From Osedax fenrisi (taxonomy: Eukaryota; Annelida; Polychaeta; Sabellida; Siboglinidae): a stretch of DNA of 64,000 nt. The position numbers were made by a program, and so were the translations under genes. How positions within the stretch are numbered: the stretch's first letter is position 1; each line of letters begins with the position of its first letter. The notes beneath the pieces were generated by a model, which was not told the origin of the DNA, searched no databases, and worked only from the letters and a program-made list of their open reading frames with translations. Positions 48,503 through 61,504 of this stretch are shown here, in pieces. Where the stretch lies: contig OZ025241.1 in NCBI GenBank assembly GCA_964019155.1, forward strand, positions 61,146,698-61,210,697, read 5' to 3'.

Positions 48503-48887
48503 TAAATACATTATGAAATTATCATTGTTTTTTTTCATTAAAATAAAAAAAAGATAAATAACGGCCCACTGACTGCTAGAAAACATTATATAAAAATCTA
48601 AAAAAGACCCAATGGTCTCAACTAACCCATTACAACCACACCTAAAATAGTCTCATTCACGGGCAACGCCGGCCACCCACCCTAGTATATATATATATAT
48701 ATATATATATTTAATGTTTATAATAACTACACATTTTGATATTTATATAATTAATTAGTATCAAATTAATTAAATATATGTTATTAGAAATTATAACATT
48801 ATTTACGGTTAAATAAATAGATTACATTATTCAGTTAATTGTTTAATATAAATAACATTTTTATATTTTATTTACATTGTCCTAAAG

Positions 48888-49403
<516 letters not shown>

Positions 49404-50178
49404 TGAAATAAATTTATTTAATTTATTTTATAAAATAAATTTATTTTAAAAGTTGTAAAGACTTATTATTCAAAATCAATTATATAAGATATTATTATAT
49501 AATTTAGATCGATTATAATTTTATTCAACATAAACAATGTTAATGAACAATTATAATACCATTAATTATAATTAATATAATTATATAATTATATAATTAT
49601 ATATAAACAAGATATTTAAATATTATATTAAGACTTTAAAAAATATATTTAGTGTGTTTTCAAAATCAACATTATAAATGTGTTCGAGACTTTATGAGGA
49701 TTATTTTTTTCATCTATAATACAATTACAGCTTATTTTATTATTTATATTACAAATATATACCATATAGCACATTATAAATTATAATTAGTAATATTAGA
49801 TTATATATATAAATATTAGAAATAAGTGTCTCAAAAATGTTTATATAGTAAGTTTTGAAAACCTACTATATACTTTTTTTTGAGACTCAATATTTATTCA
49901 AATTCAAAGTATAAATTTTACAAATTATTTAATTATTTAGTATTTTATTAAATTTAAGTAAATCTATTAAATTTAAATTAATAAAAATAAATAAAAAATA
50001 TTGAATATTTTTTGATAAATGTATCATATTAAAAAAATATATTTTTTTAAAAACAATTTATTTAACCTATATATAACAATGTATAACTATAATATATATA
50101 TATATATATTTATATAAAATACTATATATTTTAAATACTTATAAAATAATTAAGATCATATAGTATTTAGGGATCATA

Positions 50179-50223
<45 letters not shown>

Positions 50224-50671
50224 AATATAGGGACATATCATACATGATGTAAAATCAAGTATAACATAAGTATAATATTATAGATCTATATATAGATTCG
50301 CCAGAAACTATAGTTTCGCCAAAATAAAACTGATATAAAATAAATATATTGTTATTTTTTTTGTTATTCTTTTTTTTTTTTATTTGGTGGAAATAAATAT
50401 TAATTATCTAGCCATAATATAGATAACAATATAATATAAATTAATATAATTATATGTCTTTTATACCCTTTTATATATATATTTTATAATTATATATTAA
50501 GTTGGTCTTTCAAAAATGTATTTCAGACCTATTTGTTTCAAATGTGTTTTCAAATGATGTCTTGAAAATCTTCTAAAAAACTAGCCGTCGACCATGTTTT
50601 GAAAACTTTGAAAAATGAAGGTGTTTGAGAACAAAATAGTTAGACTTCTATTTACTGGGATGGACTATATC
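49404..50671. other. AT-rich spacer; ends with TTTACTGGGATGG
   Basis: No gene. (TA)n at about 50182-50220. Near 50500-50650 a less AT-rich segment (TTTCAAAAATGTATTTCAGA, CCGTCGACCATGTTTTGAAA) ends in TTTACTGGGATGG at about 50650, the same terminal motif as the right end of the putative insertion at 40358-40365. It directly precedes segmental duplication copy B. Confidence 0.5.
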
Positions 50672-51079
50672 CATATATATTCTTATAATAATAGTTCCGT
50701 CGGATGTCGTCTGTTTCAAAAGTATTTATTTAGACACTTCATTAATAATAACAATTCTATAATCATTATATCATTCTATAATAAAGTGTGATTTTAAAAC
50801 AATATATCACATATAGATACAAATAGCGAATATATTATAATATAATTTTCACGATAATAATGATGATGCGAAAGAATATTGGTCAATGAGAAATTATTTT
50901 AATTTATTTTTAAAGATAGTCAAGTAAAACGGTAGTTTATTTCATCTAATTGATGATAATAAACTGCATTTTTTCCTTTCATATTTGATGCAATAGGTAA
51001 CTGGTTAGTATAATTTAATGGAATTTGTATTATGTAAAAGTATAATGTTTGTTTAAAGTTTTATTTTGTTATGTAAATT

Positions 51080-52965
51080 GTGGGGTAAGTTATAAGTAAT
51101 AGTCTTTTTAAGTATTGTAAGTATTTTGAGGAGGATAGAAGAGAGGCAAAAGGAAAAAGTGAAATAGAAAACTACAAAAAACTAAATGCAGAATTTCAAC
51201 AACAACAAAATCAATGTATGATAATGAGATAAATTTAAGAGAGAATGTATAAAAATAGAAGAAAATAATAAAAAGGGAAGATCAAGATATCTATACAAGG
51301 AAATAAAAGATATAACTGGATCATACACAGCTAGATGCGGAGTAATGAATCTAAGTTCCGGAAAGACGGCTACTGAAGAAAGATAAGTACAAATTAGATG
51401 GCAACAATACACAGAAGAGCTTTACAGAAGATATCCTGAAATAATTGATACTTTTCCCGAAAATAGATATGAAGATGAACCTCATATACTAGAGCCAAAG
51501 GTAAAGGACGCTATCAAGCATATATCAATTCAGAAATCATTTGGATGTGATGGTATACCTATAGAGCTTCTGAAAGCAGGTGGAGATGCATCTATAAAAA
51601 TACTGTTAATTATTTTCAATAACATATGAAGGACTAAGGAATGGTCAAGAAATTGGAAGAAATATATTTATCTCCAGATATACAAGAAAGGAGATAAGAA
51701 AGAATGTGGGAACTATCGAACTATTGCTATGATATCTCATGCTAGCAAGATATTTCTTCGAATTATTCAGAAAAGATTAGAACATTTCCATATCCCAGAA
51801 CCACCTACTGAACAAATAAGTTTTAAAAAGGAAGAGGAACAAGATATCATATAGCTAATTTGCGGTGGATTATGGAAACAGCCAAAGAACACAACAGGAA
51901 TGTGTATATGTGTTTCATCGAATATAAAAAGGTTTTCGACTGCGTAGATCATGAGATACTATGGGTAATACTCAAAGAAATGGGAGTTCAAGTTCACCTA
52001 ATAGTCCTACTGAAAAAGCTCTATACGAAACAAGAAGCCACTATAAAACAGAATTCGGTGAAACTGATACTATAAACATAGGGAAAGGGGTAAGAGAAGG
52101 ATGTATTGTATCCCCCTTATTGTATAACATATATGCAGAATAGATAATAAGAGAGGCATTAGAAGATTGGGATGGGGGAATCAGTATTGGAGGTAGAAGG
52201 ATTACTATCCTGAGATATGCTGACGATTAAAAACTAAAAACGATATAATAGAAATTATGGAAAGAGTAAAGTTAGCTAGTGAAAAGGCAGGTCTTTATTT
52301 AAATGTAGGCAAAACTAAAGTAATGATGACTGAAGACCAAGGAGAAATGGTAGTAGATGTCAAACATATTGAATTAGTATCACACTTTATTTTCCTAGGA
52401 TATCTAATAACTAAGGATGGATTCTGTGAGAAGGAAATACGCAGAAGATTAGCAATGGGCAGATCTTCAATGGGGGACTAACGAAAATCTAGAAAGATAG
52501 AGGAATTACCCTCAGAACAAAGATTAGGCTTGTAAAAGCTTTAGTTTTCCCTATAGTCTTATACGGAGCAGAATCTTGGACATTGAGAAAGCTTGAGAGA
52601 AAGATGATCGATGCTTTTGAGTTATGGTGTTGGAGACGTCTGCTAAGAGTAATATGGACCGACAGAAAGACAAATGTATGGGTTATTGATAATATAAAAC
52701 CAGAATGGACGCTTGAGTCAAGGATAGTCAAGGTATCATTATGTTACTTTGGCCATGTTATAAGATCAGGCGGAATGGAATATGAAGTGATGGTAGGAAG
52801 AATGGGGGGTTATAGAAGTAGAGGGAGACCACGGCAAAGATGTCTTGATAGCATAAAGAAAGACCTCTATAGAACTATATTCAGCTCAAGAAGTATGAGG
52901 AGTTGGAGAGCTGATGTCATCGATGTCGCCAGGGGTCGGATACGACTCGACGGAACAAGATAACA
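51080..52965 (+). pseudogene. RTE/BovB-like LINE reverse transcriptase, copy B
   Basis: Same landmarks as copy A: YKKGDKKECGNYRTIAMISH (about 51684-51745), FIEYKKVFDCVDHEIL (51915-51958), INIGKGVREGCIVSPLLYNI (52070-52130), YADD at 52216-52227 followed immediately by TAA, LYLNVGKTKVMMT (52290-52330), a FLGYLITKDG block and LWCWRRLLRVIWTDRK, ending with SRGRPRQRCLDSIKKDLY and RIRLDGTR at 52962. It retains some pieces better than copy A (for example TLRKLERKMIDAFELWCW joined to FPIVLYGAESW), but the frame is broken many times. Confidence 0.8.
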
Positions 52966-52999
52966 GGTTAAGTATTTTGAAGTCGATAGACTCTTAAAT

Positions 53000-54360
53000 G
53001 TTTAGCCAGTTAAGTTTGTTACGCACGTCACTAATGCTAATTGTATAGTCAATATTCTGTAGTCGGTATATATTTCAAATTGAGCAGTTAATTATTTTGT
53101 CAGGTTTGTCTATTTCCAGTTTTCCAGATCCTGAGAAAAGTGTATTACAGTAGTGTAGTCTGGATAGTACGTGAGTCTGATGTTTCTATTTAATAGGGTT
53201 TGTGGAAATGATGTAATGTTGGTTAATTATAATGTCAGGGAAGTCAGTATTTGGGTCATTACTAATATTTAATAGTTAAGTGTTATTGTGGTTTAGTATA
53301 CTATATATAGTACTATATTAGTATACTATATATAGTAGCAAAGGGATTAGATTATTATTTTTTAGCCAGAAGTGTAGTTTGTTTAAATAGTCCTGTAGTT
53401 GGGTAGAGTTCGTTATCGTTGCATGTAGTTCTATGTCGTCTGCGTATAAGTTGTAAGTAATGGATGGATAACGTTTCATAATTGTTTATAATGGAATAAT
53501 ATATACAGATAAGATAATGTAGAAATTATTGAACCTTGACGAATACCATGGTCGATGATATATTATTTAGAGTAGTTATTTCTGATTTTAATGGAATAAT
53601 TTATATCTTTAATAAAGTTAGAAAACCATTCCATAGTTTTATCTTTTATTCCAATGTTTCTAAGTCTTTCTAACCGTATGTCATGTCTAAGGGTGTCGAA
53701 TGCAGATGATAGGTCAATTAGTATTAGATGTATGAGTTTTCCATTATCTAGTGAATTGTATAAGTCGTGAAATAGGAAGAGTACGGTGGTTTCAGTACTA
53801 TGACGTTTTAAAGTTTTCAGTTTTACGGAATTCGTTTATCTGATTTCAGAAAATATTGTCAGTTAAGTAGTGTGATAGTTGAGGATAAACCATTTTTTCA
53901 ATAATGTTAGTTATTAGAGGTTGTTGATATGTAGGTCTGTAATTTTAAAATCCCGATTATGTTTTTTTATTATTATCGTAAGTATAGCGTTTTAAGTACA
54001 TTTGGAATAGTTCCTGTTGTACGTGAGACATCAATTATATTTGTGTAAGTCAGATCAAAGTTGTTACTAGTTTTTTATTAAGTATAGAGGAATTGGGTAT
54101 TGTCGTGAAGAGCATCTAGTAGTGACAATACAATTGTAGATTGCAGTATTATTAGGTAATATAAAATTTGGTAGTGTCGTAGTGCATGGTAATATTCTAG
54201 GTGCATTGTAAAGAGAGCTAAATGTAAAAGTGAGTATATAACAAATAGTATCAATATTATTTTTAAAGTATGCTCCAAATTACGTACATAGCTGATAGTC
54301 GGGAAATTGGTGAAGCGTGGCATTTTTTTCCCTTAGAGGGAATTAGTTATTGAATAAAGT
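53000..54360 (-). pseudogene. CR1-like LINE RT remnant, copy B
   Basis: Minus strand: the SSAFDTL block near 53690-53720, HGIRQG near 53535-53552 and YADD at plus-strand 53435-53446. Nearly identical to 8640-10010, with the same frameshifts. A 54-codon window in the frame near 54078-54323 is open, but only by chance. Confidence 0.65.
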
Positions 54361-54439
54361 AATTTATAGTCGTGCGAACTATATTTAATATGTTTGATAA
54401 AGTAGTCTGTTTTATTAGAATTCAGCTCATGTATATATA

Positions 54440-54612
54440 TATATTAACTTATTTCTAACTTTATTAACTAATTCATGAACACATAAGCATACACACTAAT
54501 TAACACTCTAGCGAATATACTAATTGACCAACACACACATATGCATATTTACACAATCGAACGAACATTTTGTGTGTCACCAAGCTTCATACAAATACGT
54601 ATACGTATATAC
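54440..54612. repeat. Insertion unique to duplication copy B
   Basis: About 170 bp (TTAACTTATTTCTAACTTTA, ACACACACATATGCATATTT, TCACCAAGCTTCATACAAAT) between two (TA)n runs, absent from copy A. No coding; origin unknown. Confidence 0.6.
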
Positions 54613-54613
54613 T

Positions 54614-54656
<43 letters not shown>

Positions 54657-55787
54657 TATAAATAAATAAATAACATGTATTATTTCACGTTGTAAATCAT
54701 ATATTCAATATTTATATTAGTGATATTGTAGTTCTAAAATTATAAATTTAAATATAATTAAATATTCGTATACGTAAATATTTATTAGTTATTTATTATC
54801 ACGCGAGTCTTTATTATTAACAACAACTTTAGTATGTCCTTAAAAACATATATGTCGTCAGCTTACGATGATTATTAGAAGATATATTATTTACGGTTGA
54901 GTGATTTCACCGTATTGATTATGTAACAGGAGAATATATTTCATTTAAATATCAATATACGAATTTGATATGTAAAAAATCTTTAAGATATCGATGATTA
55001 TATATCACATAAAAGTATATGGTTCGGAGTATAAATCACAGGTTATAGTCAATAAAGTATTACTGCTGAATACGGTAATTAGTGAAGCGAATTATTCCTT
55101 TGATGTTACGGTATTACCGACTTTAGGCATCTATCTATTATCTCACACCTAGTTCGGTTCGGACTAATTTAGCTGATTTATATAAATATTATATAACAGG
55201 ATATATATATAACTACATAATATAGAACTAGGATATCCTACATCCTCCTTATGGCTGTTTTCCGGTTCTCATACCGTTAATTTACGACTTATATGTATAG
55301 AACTATGCCAAGCCCGTGCAAACCCCTCGCACCTTCAATATGTCGTATTCAATTAATAGCATGCGTGTACCACAAAAATCATAAGTGAGCCGGATATATA
55401 TGGAATTGTATACATTTTATACATATTGTATACGAGTCGAATACAATGAGACGCGAATATATTAAATCATTACCTATCCGACACCTCCGACACGTAGATA
55501 CATTAATAATCGCCCGAAATCGTTATATAACTCAGTTATATAATAATCTATTAATAATCTATTTTCTCTCGAGAGTAAATATATCACAAATATATGTATC
55601 GTTACAGTTTAATTTCAATCTACGATAAATTATCACTTACTATGTAATACTTTATCTTAGTTAATTGTAATTAAGATATATTTTTAGCTATTTATATTGG
55701 TTTTAAAAAAATAGATGTTTACTAACTATTATATCCCCTTAAACATTTCTCAATGATAGCTTTTTTAAATAATAAAATTATCTATAT

Positions 55788-55872
<85 letters not shown>

Positions 55873-56105
55873 TTTATACATGTATATATTATGTAGTCAT
55901 CTTCAGACATAGCTATTTTTAAATTTTATAATATCTTTTTTATAGAGAATATTCAGTATTGATCGGTTATTGATTTTTATATGATTATTAAGGTATATGT
56001 ATATTAACCCATATAATGGTATACCAAATTAATAATCTAATAATAATTACATAAACTGATAATTTCCGAAAAACTTCATTATATCGAGTATGTAAGTAAA
56101 GCTTT

Positions 56106-56880
56106 AAAATGTAATCTAGAATCCTCAAGTATCTATAGAATACAGATTATCGTATATTTCGTATTAACGAATTTCTTTATATACATATGTTATAAATTTA
56201 ATACACATGACGACAAATATATAATAATACTTCATTATAAAGGCGTTTATATCGGGAATATATATATATATATATTTAACAAAATTAAATTACTTAAAAC
56301 GTATTAATATGTTATTATTATTATAGTAAGCATACTTATATGCTATTAAATGTAGTTATCATTATAATTATAATTATACAATTATAATATATGTAAAGTA
56401 TATCCTAAATGAAGGTATGCCCATATTATAATAAACCCCACTACACACACTAATAGTGCTAATTAGTATCAGCATTATCACGTGCGTCATATCCTAATAA
56501 ATAGATGACATAGATAACACACACTTTATTCAATAAAGAGAATACAAGAGAAGGTGGGGCTCACGTGATCGATGATCAACATCCGGTTACTGTATTCATC
56601 GGTACAACTTAGCTATTTACTACGTGCTATAGACGAACAATACACGTGTATGTGACCTGGTTTAGTAAACTATGACGTATCACGTGATGAATGCAACTAT
56701 TCTCTTCGTATGAGATACATATTAACCGATCTCGTCTGAACTACTATTCTACAATGTAATTATCTTATTTAATTGTATTTTAATATATATATATAGTTAT
56801 TGAATACAATAATATAGGAAACCACGATTAGTAGTAAGGGGTTTCATTCCTGGTTATATTATTTAACTAGATATTTATGT
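56106..56880. promoter_or_regulatory. Unique region with four CACGTG E-boxes in 208 bp
   Basis: CACGTG at 56479-56484, 56562-56567, 56643-56648 and 56681-56686, two of them in TATCACGTG. The segment 56440-56760 is markedly less AT-rich than its surroundings and belongs to no repeat seen in the window. It may be a promoter or enhancer. No TATA-ATG-exon chain was identified with confidence. Confidence 0.4.
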
Positions 56881-56887
56881 TATAACT

Positions 56888-57115
56888 ATACATTATTATG
56901 AGTATGGATTGTCACCAATGCAATAATGTTTGCGCATCTGATTATATTATATGAATTAAGTGCAAATCTACATATTAAATGTATGCATTCTGTTGGTATT
57001 ATTAAAAACTCATGGAGAAATAGTAATACATCACCAGCCTATGTAGTATCAATACTTAATTCTGGTAATATTCTTTATGTATGTGATTCATTTAAACCTA
57101 ATTTTTCGATTAATA
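56888..57115 (+). other. Unassigned coding-like remnant with Cys motif
   Basis: A short frame from ATG at about 56902 reads MDCHQCNNVCASDYII, then stops. An overlapping frame continues ELSANLHIKCMHSVGIIKNS and then SPAYVVSILNSGNILYVCDS. The two together look like one reading frame broken by a frameshift, with CxxCxxxC and later Cys residues reminiscent of a zinc-binding ORF1 of LINEs. It lies where copy A of this composite repeat carries LINE endonuclease, so LINE origin is likely but unproven. Confidence 0.3.
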
Positions 57116-57119
57116 ATGT

Positions 57120-57660
57120 CACCCCTCCATCACAAATGACCCCAATCACTCTGAATTCGAGTGTATGTGCCATCAAGTTGTCTGAGTAGTGTTTTTGTGA
57201 GGGTCCAATTCTCGTATCCGTACAGCAGAACCGATTCAACTGTGGTGTGCATGAGCCTGAGTTTCATTTTCCTACTAAGAGTTGATTTCCATATATTACT
57301 CATGTGATGACATGTTCTCCAAGCAAGAGCTTTTCTGATTTTTAAATATGTTGCACTGCTATCTATACCCCTATGTACTTGAATTCTTCAACTATTTTCA
57401 GATTTGACCCATCTATTGTTTTGATTTCAAACTGTTGATTGGTATTTTAGCTCATGTATTTCGTTTTCCCTATATTCATGATTAGTCCTACTTGTTATGC
57501 TGACTTTCGACTCGAGTGAGCATCTCTTTGGCTTCTTTGATACCTTCACTATCTAATGCAATATAATCTGCGAAGTCCATATCTGTAACAGTGATAGGTA
57601 CTCTTCTGCTTTTTCTTATCCTTATTTGGAAACCTATTTATCTTCTCTTCCTTAACAATT
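57120..57660 (-). pseudogene. RTE-like LINE fragment, inverted copy of 2347-2900
   Basis: The reverse complement matches 2370-2895: GATGGCACATACACTCGAAT, the ACATGTTCTCCAAGCAAGAGC stretch and the FADD region (GCGAAGTCCATATCTG). The 3' part present in the other copy (2908-3189) is missing. Confidence 0.75.
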
Positions 57661-57699
57661 GTAAAGCTGGTCTCATAATATAACTTAGTATACTACTTA

Positions 57700-58480
57700 A
57701 TATAACTATAGTTACTCCAATATCTAATATTTTATATAAACCTCCTATATGTTTACCTCGAATACCGGATCATAATGTTATTTCACTTGAAATAGAAATC
57801 CCTTCTAAACATACTGTTAAAACAAGAACTGTATATAGGGATATTAAATCTATCGATTTTGTATTATTTTCTGATAATATTAAAACAAATTTTGAGAATA
57901 TAATACCTAATATTAATTCATTAAATACGAGTTTAATATTAAACCTTGACATCTTTGCTCTAACTAAGATAAATTAATTTAAAGTTACAAGTAATAAACC
58001 ATGTTAAATAGTTCTACATTAGAAGCAAAAAGGTCAACTAACAAATTTGAAATAATGTATTTAATAAATCATTCTATCACTAATTACAAACAATTAGCTA
58101 TAGCAAGGAATGCATATAGAATGAAACTTTCATTAGATAAAAGAAATTATTATAAAAATAATATATGCTCTTATGGTAATAATTCGAAGAAATTTTACTC
58201 TATTGTTAGAAAACTCCTAGGCAATGAATCACATTTAAATTATCCTCCTTTTTCTAATGAAAAGTTACGATCTTTATTTATTGAGCATTTTATTGAACAT
58301 TTAAAGTTATTAATATTTGTAATATAATAAATAATATTGTTTTAAATGAGGATATTAGTAATATTAGTTCCTATAGCCACTTCTTCATTTGATACCTTTC
58401 TCCATCCTTTAATTGTTGATATATATAATTATATAATTACATCTACTTCATCGTCCTTATAAATGCAAATATTTCTTCAT
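57700..58480 (+). pseudogene. CR1/L2-like LINE fragment, post-endonuclease linker
   Basis: Plus strand: TPISNILYKPPICLPRIPDH, NVISLEIEIPSKHTVKTRTV, YRDIKSIDFVLFSDNIKTNF, then after stops and a frameshift NYKQLAIARNAYRMKLSLDK and SKKFYSIVRKLLGNESHLNY (58001-58327). This is the segment between endonuclease and RT, the same family as 1700-2345 in opposite orientation. RT itself is absent. Confidence 0.75.
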
Positions 58481-58639
58481 TAAAGTGCTTTTAATTTATC
58501 AATATTAAATATTTGTTGATGAAACTTCATAAATATGTTTATTATTACATTTATGACATACTATTAGCGAGATAGCAAAACTTTAAAAAACGGGCTCTCC
58601 TACTGTACAGGTACTATAGATATATATATATATATTACA

Positions 58640-58833
58640 TCACCACGCAGAATTACTGCGGAATATCGATACACACCTACACATACACATACACATATTC
58701 ACACACGGACACACATACACATACTTGCACACATACATATAAAATTATACTAACGGTATAAATATTTACAATAAAATTAAGTTTTTTTCTAATTTATTTT
58801 ATAATTTATTGATATATATGTATTTATATATTA
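58640..58833. repeat. CA-rich tract, inverted counterpart of 285-400
   Basis: AATTACTGCGGAATATCGAT followed by an imperfect ACACATACACATACACATAT tract matches the reverse complement of the segment at the window start. It marks the outer limit of the inverted composite repeat. Confidence 0.6.
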
Positions 58834-60323
58834 CTAGCTGGCTTCGGCCCGGCGTTGCCCGGGTATTATACTTATAGTGGGAAATGATAATGTCTGAAAT
58901 GTTGCCCTGCCTATTTACATGAATATATCCAAATTTGAATGACATTATAATTATTACGAATTTTATTTATATTTCTTTTTTTATAAAACATATATGTTTT
59001 TCATATAAGATTTTCATATATATATGAAAATCTTTGGCCAGTATATATCATTTATTTTCTTTGCGTGCTCTTGAACAGCCTACATATAATTGACCGTAAG
59101 CGAAGCATTCGGTTTCAAGATCTAATCCCACGACTTTAAAAGATTGTCCTTGAGATTTGTTTATTGTCATGGAAAAACAAAGTTTTATTGGAAATTGGTG
59201 TCTTCTAAAATTAAAGGGATACTCTGATGGTATCAGTGGTATTATTGGAAACATGACTTCTTCTCCCTTATATTGACCCGTTTTTGGCTTCTATCAAATT
59301 ATTTTGTAAATTAGTTATGATCAATATGGATCCATTACATAATTTTGGGGGATTTAAATTTCTTAGTAGCATGATTGACGATCCTACTTTAGTGCTAGTT
59401 TATGGTCTGGTAATCCGGAAAGTTTAATGAAATTCAAAAATTATATGGGATAATCTACAACTTCTTTTCTTTTGTACTCTGTCTATTGACCTATATACTT
59501 TCACCCCTCCTGGAAATTTATTTAGTAAATTTTGATTTATTTTATATACATCGTCATTTTTAGGTGTTAATATATATCTTTCGCAAAGCCAATTTTCATC
59601 CAAATAATTGTCTTCTACATTTTCATAAATTGTCGTGATGAGTTCATTCTTATTTTCCATTATATTTCCGCACGGGATAATATCCATACTATTATTTGTC
59701 TGCGTCATTCCATTACCTATATCTAAGAGATGATTTTCGAATAATGCTGTATCTTGATTGTTTGATAAGAATACTCTCATGTTTTTAGTTAATTTTCCAC
59801 ATTACTAAAGTTTTCAAAAATGAATTTATGTGGTCAGTCTTTGTACCTTTTTTAACTACTGGAAGGATTTGTCTTAAATCTCTGCTAAGTATTAATTTCT
59901 GTCCTCCCATCGGCTTATCTTTGTTTACTATGTCTCTCACCATTCTATCGACGGTTTATAATGCGTGATTGTGATTCATTGTGCATTCATCCCAAACAAT
60001 AAATCTACAACTTCTAAATAGTTTCCCTGATTTTGAATTATTCTTTATACTGCAAATGGAATCTTCGTTAACTGTATTGGAATCTTAAAATTTGAATGGG
60101 CTATTCTACAGTTCAATAATAGAGTTGCTGCTATTCCTGATGATGCTACGGTAATATGTTCTTTATTTGCCATCTTATAATAAATTAATCAAAAAAGTGT
60201 TTCCAGTTCCTGCGGGGGCATCTAGGAAAAATAATTTTACATTTTCGTTATTTACACTTTGTAAGATGTTGTTATAAACTATTATGTGTCATCATTCAAT
60301 TTAATTTCATTTGCTTGAAAATT
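58834..60323 (-). pseudogene. Helitron 3' half with decayed PIF1-type helicase
   Basis: On the minus strand the element ends ...CCCGGGCAACGCCGGG, CCGAAGCCAG, CTAG (58834-58837), with T following. A CCCGG/CCGGG hairpin about 10 bp before CTAG is the canonical Helitron 3' end. Upstream on the minus strand, in order: FFLDAPAGTGNTFL (Walker A, Lys replaced by Asn, about 60190-60235), VWDECTMNHNHAL (Walker B, about 59950-59995), KDKPMGGQKLILSRDLRQIL (about 59870-59935), NENWLCERYILTPKNDDVYK-like block (59424-59780) and FSMTINKSQGQSFKVVGLDL with YVGCSRAR (59048-59254, motif VI). The helicase would unwind DNA for rolling-circle transposition. Stops and frameshifts inactivate it, and the Rep domain is absent. 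Confidence 0.8.
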
Positions 60324-60600
60324 TTCCGGGCTACTTCCCGGCGTTACCTGGATATAATATTAACTAATCGTTATCAACTTATATGTAAACAAAGATTTAA
60401 TTCGAGAAAACAATTTATTTATTTATAACAAAGCACTTAAATTTAATTGTTTATTGAAAAATTTAAAATATCTTCGTTAAATATATCGAAAACTTAAACG
60501 TTATCTCCGTTTATTGCCATTTACGAATGCATTAATTATGGTAAAGTGAATATAATTACATTTTTACGAAACGCCTAACATTCGCATACATTTCATGTGT
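60324..60600 (-). mobile_element. Second Helitron 3'-end relic abutting the helicase fragment
   Basis: CCGGGCTACTTCCCGGCGTT and ACCTGGATATAATATTAAC resemble the terminal sequence at 58836 (CTGGCTTCGGCCCGGCGTTG, CCCGGGTATTATACTT). It has the same orientation and begins where the helicase fragment ends, suggesting another tandem Helitron junction. CTAG itself has decayed. The rest to 60600 shows nothing recognisable. Confidence 0.45.
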
Positions 60601-60793
60601 GAAACATTTTCTTCTAAAATCAAAATATTTCCCTATAGATGGAAATAAGGACAGTTTTACGTAATTATGATCGATGTAGAGGCGGAAATCAAAAAATTCA
60701 TCCGAACAACCACAATACTATTATCCTGGAGAATTAGTAGCAATTTAAATTTTGTAAATCCGTCAAGCCATTTTCTTAAACATCGAACGCATA

Positions 60794-60824
<31 letters not shown>

Positions 60825-60830
60825 ATATTT
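60600..60830 (+). repeat. LINE/SINE-like 3' tail with (AAAT)n
   Basis: TTGTAAATCCGTCAAGCCAT and TTTCTTAAACATCGAACGCA run into an (AAAT)n tract at 60797-60826. The AAATC.GT.AAGCC.TTT...CGAACG pattern before a short-unit tail is typical of RTE-type LINE or derived SINE 3' ends. No coding part recognised. Confidence 0.45.
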
Positions 60831-61430
60831 AAATAGACTTTCTTTTATATGTGTAGATTTATATATATTTTTTCATATAATGGCAATAAAATAGAATGTA
60901 TAAATAAAACTATTATTGAGGCATTACTATATTCTTATAGAAGTTATTTATATATATCAAGACAAATTAGATTGATTGTATTCATATTCAGAGAGTAGTA
61001 GGCAATTGAAGTCTATAGGTACTGATAAAACATTATTCTGAGTAAATTGTTTTCAAAGTTTTTCAATTATAAATTCAATAAATAAAACACATTATTTTAT
61101 ATAAATATATTATAATTCAATACACAAAACAAATTATTTTATATTTATTACATTTATATACATATTATGAATTCAATAGTTTTTGCATATATATTATATT
61201 TTAAAAACACACTATTTTACAACTATATGGAAATAAATTAGTATATTTCAATATATAAAAACACACTATATTATATTTTTATATTCATATTATATTCATT
61301 TTATAGAAGTTCTAGCTATTTTTCGTTATTAATTTTTTGACAGGTTCTAAATAACATTCTACAAATGTATATTTTATAATACAATTTATTTTACTTTTTT
61401 GTGTGTATATATTGATACAAATTGATGAGT
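60831..61430. other. AT-rich spacer
   Basis: Nothing recognised apart from recurring AAACACA(C/T)TATTTTATA motifs (about 61086, 61205 and 61260), a weak local tandem pattern. Confidence 0.45.
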
Positions 61431-61504
61431 CACTGCGTATCGATCTATAAATAGATTCGCACGAATCGCCAGCTCACGATACCTGCGTTGTCAGCATTTA
61501 ACGA

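Larger units (their letters stand above)
45741..48685 (+). mobile_element. Helitron-like element 2 of a head-to-tail pair
   Basis: Begins TCTATATATATATTCGTC immediately after the CTAG of element 1 and ends ACCCTAG at 48685, followed by T. Nearly identical to element 1 over the 5' 1.1 kb (GC-rich stem-loop at 45773-45830, then TCGAATACATTACGTAGATT) and over the last 200 bp (ACGGCCCACTGACTGCTAGA). It has a longer internal array (46940-48270, about 13 units) and a short Rep-like frame at 48272-48502. Confidence 0.8.
50672..56105. repeat. Segmental duplication copy B (about 5.4 kb)
   Basis: Collinear with 6345-11455 in the same orientation. Differences include a roughly 170-bp insertion at 54440-54612, a short palindromic insertion TATACTATATATAGTA near 53296-53335, a 32-bp segment CCCCTCGCACCTTCAATATG near 55325 absent from copy A, and a longer (TA)n at 55793-55868. 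Confidence 0.85.

Noticed and set aside
59048..59780. Host PIF1 helicase gene
   Set aside because: The canonical Helitron hairpin and CTAG end nearby, plus several stops and frameshifts, assign it to a dead Helitron.
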